From the NCBI GenBank assembly GCA_035610365.1, contig CM069432.1, positions 70,808,520 to 70,872,519 on the forward strand: 64,000 nt of DNA, written 5' to 3'. Shown here piece by piece: positions 60,478-64,000 of the stretch. How positions within the stretch are numbered: the stretch's first letter is position 1; each line of letters begins with the position of its first letter. The position numbers and the translations under genes are program-made. Source of the stretch: Aquatica leii (Eukaryota > Arthropoda > Insecta > Coleoptera > Lampyridae). The notes under the pieces are model-generated. The model saw only the letters and a program-made list of their open reading frames with translations, ran no database searches and was not told the DNA's origin.

Positions 60478-62023
60478 ATGTCGGCCGGTTTGCGCTCGAC
60501 TGATTTGCGCTCTAACCTGAAATAGACCAGTTTGCGCTCTGCGATTTTTATTAACGTACCCTATAATCTCCAATAGACTGACTTAAGTACAATTTCAAAT
60601 ATTTTGAAACTATCGAAATTATTGTAACATAAAAATTTTCTGCGGTTTTGGTACATACAACGGATGCCAAAGGTGTATTAAAATTTTTTGTTTGTGTTTC
60701 AAACCTTCTTCACATTATATATATAACGTTTTGAATTTCGAGAAAATCGAGGTGTAAAATGTTTTTAAAAAAATAAGAAAACATAAAATGACAAAATGTG
60801 ATATCTCACAAAATATAACAAATCTTGACTTGGGCTGGCAAAGTATATATGTAATAGACACTTTTGTGTGTTTAAAAGACTGATTTGTTCTTCTTTGTTT
60901 TTTATTTTTCTTTGTTTTTTGTTTTTTTTTGTCCAGGTTTTTTAACACTTACTTCAGCTTCTGAATATAAACTAAGATCTCTTAAACACAATCTTAAATC
61001 TCTTGTATCTTTATATTTGTTTAAGGTTTTTGATATTCTTTCATCTAGATTAATATGTCTTCTTGTAAATCTAAAGCGGTTCAATCATAAACTTGATAAG
61101 AACACTCTGCTTCTTTAAGTAAACACTTAAGTAATTGGAACACGTGGAAATGTGATCTAATCAGTTTATTTATTCCGTTCATCATTACTCCGACGCCTTT
61201 GCTGATGGCAATTCCACATTTCTTGCGTAATGTTTTTGTAGTCGAACTACTAACAAAGTAATCATAGAACTCTTTTTCTAAATCTGGAGAGGTTTCTTGG
61301 ACGCACATCCATTCATCGATATCTTCGATAAGCAGATATGCGAACTTACCGCACTTTCTTATATGTAGTCGTATATCTTCATTGTTCGTATATTCAGAAA
61401 AAAGTCCAACAGTTTGTATATTGCTTCATATCCAATGATTACAGTGAAAGTTACATTTAGAAATTTGAGCTTTTGGAAATATAATTTTTTATTATTGCAA
61501 TTTTACGAATGATGGTTCGCAATTTTGGATTTTTTCTTTAACTGATAACAGTATGTCGTACGTCTCCTTGGTTTTGTTAGGAATGCAATAAGCACTGGAA
61601 ATGTCTTTGTGTCATCTGTTGTACTACCAATGTCGATATGGATAGTATATAGTTCACTGAATTGCTTATTGCACCTTTTGAATGTCCTACTTATAAATAC
61701 GATGCCCTTGCTATAAGCTAAAACCTCCCTAGCATTGTTACTGGCAAATACCAAGATTATGTCTTCCAAAATAGTGTTTTCATCAATAAATAGAAATTTC
61801 GATACGTCTTACATAGGTATAGTTTCTTCTGGACATTTCAAAAGAGCGCAAGTCGGTCGATCGTATGGCATAGGTTAATAAAAGTCGAAGATCGCAAGCT
61901 GGTTGATTTCAGTTGGAAGCGCAAATCGACCGTATATCGTGTGGTTTTCATAAGACATACATAAAGCAATCGAATACGGCCGATTTGTGCTCGACCGATT
62001 TACGCTCTTACCTGAAATTGATT
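60478..62023 (-). mobile_element. MULE-type DNA transposon with repeated GCGCTC ends
   Basis: A MULE transposase relic lies between ends built from variants of CGACYGATTTGCGCTCT followed by ACCTGAAAT. The left end (60481-60523) and an additional copy at 61976-62023 are in one orientation. Copies at 61846-61873 and 61905-61932 are inverted, so an inverted pair 60481-61873 would frame the transposase. The outer copies suggest a nested or compound insertion. Confidence 0.7.
60902..61800 (-). pseudogene. MULE transposase relic (FLYWCH-associated type), 5'-truncated
   Basis: On the minus strand: FLFIDENTILEDIILVFAS, then TFKRCNKQFSELYTIHIDIG (family consensus DGTFK...F.QLYTIHG, here without the catalytic Asp) and FPVLIAFLTKP. 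A frameshifted stretch resembles the K-C-x-F-H-C/F-x-Q region, followed by DIRLHIRKCGKFAYLLIEDI, EKEFYDYFVSS and a C-terminal ERISKTLNKYKDTRDLRL. This is the order in FLYWCH-type MULE transposases of insects. The N-terminal zinc finger is absent, the frame shifts at least twice, and the end is a Lys-rich low-complexity tail. Confidence 0.7.
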
Positions 62024-62339
62024 GTTTTATGTACCTATGTCTCACACAAGCTTGCGATTTAACGCAATTTTTCCGTACAGTTTCATTTCTCTTTACAGTT
62101 TTAACTGTACAGGCTTTTTAGCACATATAGGTACTTTTATGGTGGTACGATTCCAGAGAAGCCCACGCACAATCGTTATCTTACAAAGTTTCTTCTCTAC
62201 GGTTTTTCTTGTATAGTTTTACTTGACGGCGATAGTTAATTACTAGAGTATATGGACTCAGGTATTTTATTTTTGTAAAACGTTATGTTATTATATTACC
62301 ACGAAAATAGTTATTTGTATCACTAATCCAGAAAATGAT

Positions 62340-62392
62340 ATTTTGCAAGTATGAGCATATTTGTTGGCACAAAATGAAAATACTTGCAAAAT
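62340..62392. repeat. 13-bp perfect inverted repeat
   Basis: ATTTTGCAAGTAT (62340-62352) and its exact reverse complement at 62380-62392, separated by 27 bases. Possibly a small foldback end. Nothing else supports a larger element. Confidence 0.6.
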
Positions 62393-62699
62393 ACTTTTAG
62401 CATGTGTGATACACATTTTTTGTGTTATTTAAGTATTCATTTTTAACAAAGTTTAATAACATATGTTGATAAAACTTGAAAACTGTAATGACGAATTTCA
62501 ATTGTTTTTGAAATTAATTTGTCAATTACATAGTATTATTACAATTTTTCTTATATGAAAATAAAACTGTTGTTTTTAGCAATTGTCAGATATAAGGAAG
62601 TTTGTTATATTTGTTTTAAAAAAAAATTCTAGCATTAAACTAAACAATAACACAGATAATGGTGTATGTTACTAAATCTGACAGATGACGTTCAGTGTC

Positions 62700-62790
62700 G
62701 TCGCGTGGTTAGTTGGCGCCCGAGGCGAGAGTTCGTCAGCTCCCCCTCTCCACCACCAACTCGATCTTTCGTCCATCGCCCTATCCATTA
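62700..62790. other. possible terminal region of the hAT element
   Basis: A GC-rich patch (GGCGCCCGAGGCGAGAG, AGCTCCCCCTCTCC) 200-290 bases past the hAT stop codon. GGGCGCC-type words are common near hAT ends, so this is probably the 3' terminal region. No matching inverted repeat is available inside the window. Confidence 0.35.
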
Positions 62791-62989
62791 TTAAACCTAT
62801 TATTCTTTATTAAAACCTATTGTGTCTTTGAAAACACCAACACACCCAAATGGTTGCCAGTTACCTTTCAAGTTTTAAAAATTCCAGAGTCAGGAATAAA
62901 AAAAAAGCAAATAAAAATTTTTTAAAACTTTAAAACAGTACATACATTTTATAAAATATAGTTAAAAGAATCACTAAAAAAGGTATACA

Positions 62990-64000
62990 TTAAACACTAA
63001 AAGACATTCGTCTGGCTTTTGCATGAGCAAATGTCGTGACTATTTCCTTGAAGTCTATTTTTCGTGCCTCATCGTTTTCAATTGACAGGATGGCCAAAGA
63101 ATTCAGTCTTTCTTGGGACATACATAGTTGAGCGTAAATATGTCTTTATGAGTTTTAGCTTACTAAAGCTACGCTCCGCATTTGCAAATGTCACTGGTGT
63201 AGTTATCAACACTCTTAGTGCAATCCACAGATTCATAAATAAGTTTTTGCTGCCGGTTTTCTTGATTGATTGCAACACGCCAATAGGTTGAACTTCTGGT
63301 TCATTCAGCTCTAAGTTGGAATTCACATGTTGCAGTTCACAAAAAAGTTCATAGCCGTTGATATCCCATACACCGTCAGTTTAGTCACGTTATATAAAAA
63401 ATCCCATTGTGGACATTGTGACCTACTTTTAAGTGAGGTTGAAACCGTATCCACTAAGGGATAAAAGACCTCTCTCTTGAATGTGTCTTCTGCAGATGTA
63501 ATTACTTCATCACCACTATGTTATTTTCTGCCAAATACAAAGTGATTTCGACCAACCGTCTTGACACCTCTTCTGAGCGTTGTGTTTCAGTATTGATTTG
63601 ACTAATAATTACTTGATTTATCGAAGTACCCCCTACTTTCATCCGTGGCCCACTCGATCATGTATTTAAAGTGATCCGGTGATACTTCATGAGATTTAGA
63701 CCTATCAGTCATGTGTTTCCAGTCATTAAAACCCATTTTATGACCGAAGTGTGATTTTGAGGATGGGTCGAAAAACCTACAGCAAAAACAGTACGCCGAA
63801 TCATTTTGTTCAGAATAAACTAACTATCGTTTTAGTATTTTTTCACAGTGTTCAGCGAAACGGAATCGAAAACAGTTTGAAAAATGTCTGTTTTTAGAAT
63901 TTTTTGGGTACTGATCATTTTTTATGGAAAAATCGCAACCAGAAAGACCTTTTAAAATAAGGTCATTGCGATGCTCATTAAGGATGAGCTCTGACCATGT
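62990..64000 (-). pseudogene. hAT transposase (ZMYM1-like, TTF zinc finger plus hATC), internally deleted; runs off the window
   Basis: The minus strand from the window edge gives the TTF-type zinc finger region (DQYPKNSKNRHFSNCF, YCFCCRFFDPSSKSHFGHKM, FNDWKHMTDRSKSHEVS) with an internal stop. It then jumps via RLVEITLYLAENNI to SAEDTFKREVFYPLVDTVST, near the transposase C-terminus, and ends in the hAT dimerisation domain (PVTFANAERSFSKLKLIKTY, LRSTM). A frameshift precedes the natural C-terminal end (NDEARKIDFKEIVTTFAHAK, ARRMSF, stop at 62990). Most of the catalytic RNase H region is missing, so this is a deletion derivative. The N-terminus lies beyond 64000. Confidence 0.85.

Noticed and set aside
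60885-61118. Phe-rich + strand frame
   Set aside because: It is the complement of the Lys-rich tail of the MULE transposase relic.
63064-63291. + strand frame of 75 codons
   Set aside because: It is antisense to the hAT dimerisation domain, which is clearly the real reading.

Overview
This window is AT-rich eukaryotic DNA, most likely from an insect. It holds the 5' part of one large developmental gene, homothorax (hth), on the + strand. Hth is the arthropod Meis/Prep-class TALE cofactor. Six coding exons (16004 to 51006) splice in frame with GT-AG junctions into the first 229 residues: the MAQPR start, a His/Ala/Gly-rich N-terminal segment and the whole Meis N-terminal (HM) domain that binds Extradenticle/Pbx. 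No homeodomain exon is visible, so the gene continues past 64000 or the remainder lies outside the window. The species cannot be fixed from the sequence. The exon protein is clearly insect-like, but I do not assign an order.

Layout. 1-9200 is upstream DNA with a 362-bp tandem duplication, a decayed IS630/Tc1-mariner-type transposase, a decayed jockey-like LINE reverse transcriptase, a (TAA)n microsatellite and two hammerhead-like motifs. 9200-15500 is AT-rich with two GC-richer islands (10.5 and 13.8-14.1 kb). 15500-16320 is the GC-rich hth 5' end. It contains a perfect Exd/Hth composite site, TGATTGACAG, about 300 bp before the start codon, which suggests autoregulation. Introns 1-5 (4.2, 1.9, 18.2, 6.7 and 3.3 kb) carry several GC-richer islands that look like enhancers or conserved noncoding DNA, a repeat-bounded block at 32.8-34.6 kb, and a foldback element at 43.8-44.1 kb. 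Intron 6 (from 51007) starts with more islands up to about 54.5 kb.

57.8-64 kb is a graveyard of transposons, all on the minus strand: the 3' end of a Penelope-like element with a GIY-YIG endonuclease, a YqaJ-type exonuclease relic, a MULE transposase relic framed by repeated GCGCTC-bearing ends, and an internally deleted hAT (ZMYM1-like) element running off the window.

The most unusual signal is a set of hammerhead-ribozyme-like motifs. The best (43896-43958, minus strand) has both halves of stem I with an internal loop, a CUGANGA core, GAAA and a GUC cleavage site, and sits in the spacer of a 112-bp inverted repeat. A second lies just 3' of the Penelope-like endonuclease, where such ribozymes are known to occur. 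All functional statements are inferred from sequence reading alone.
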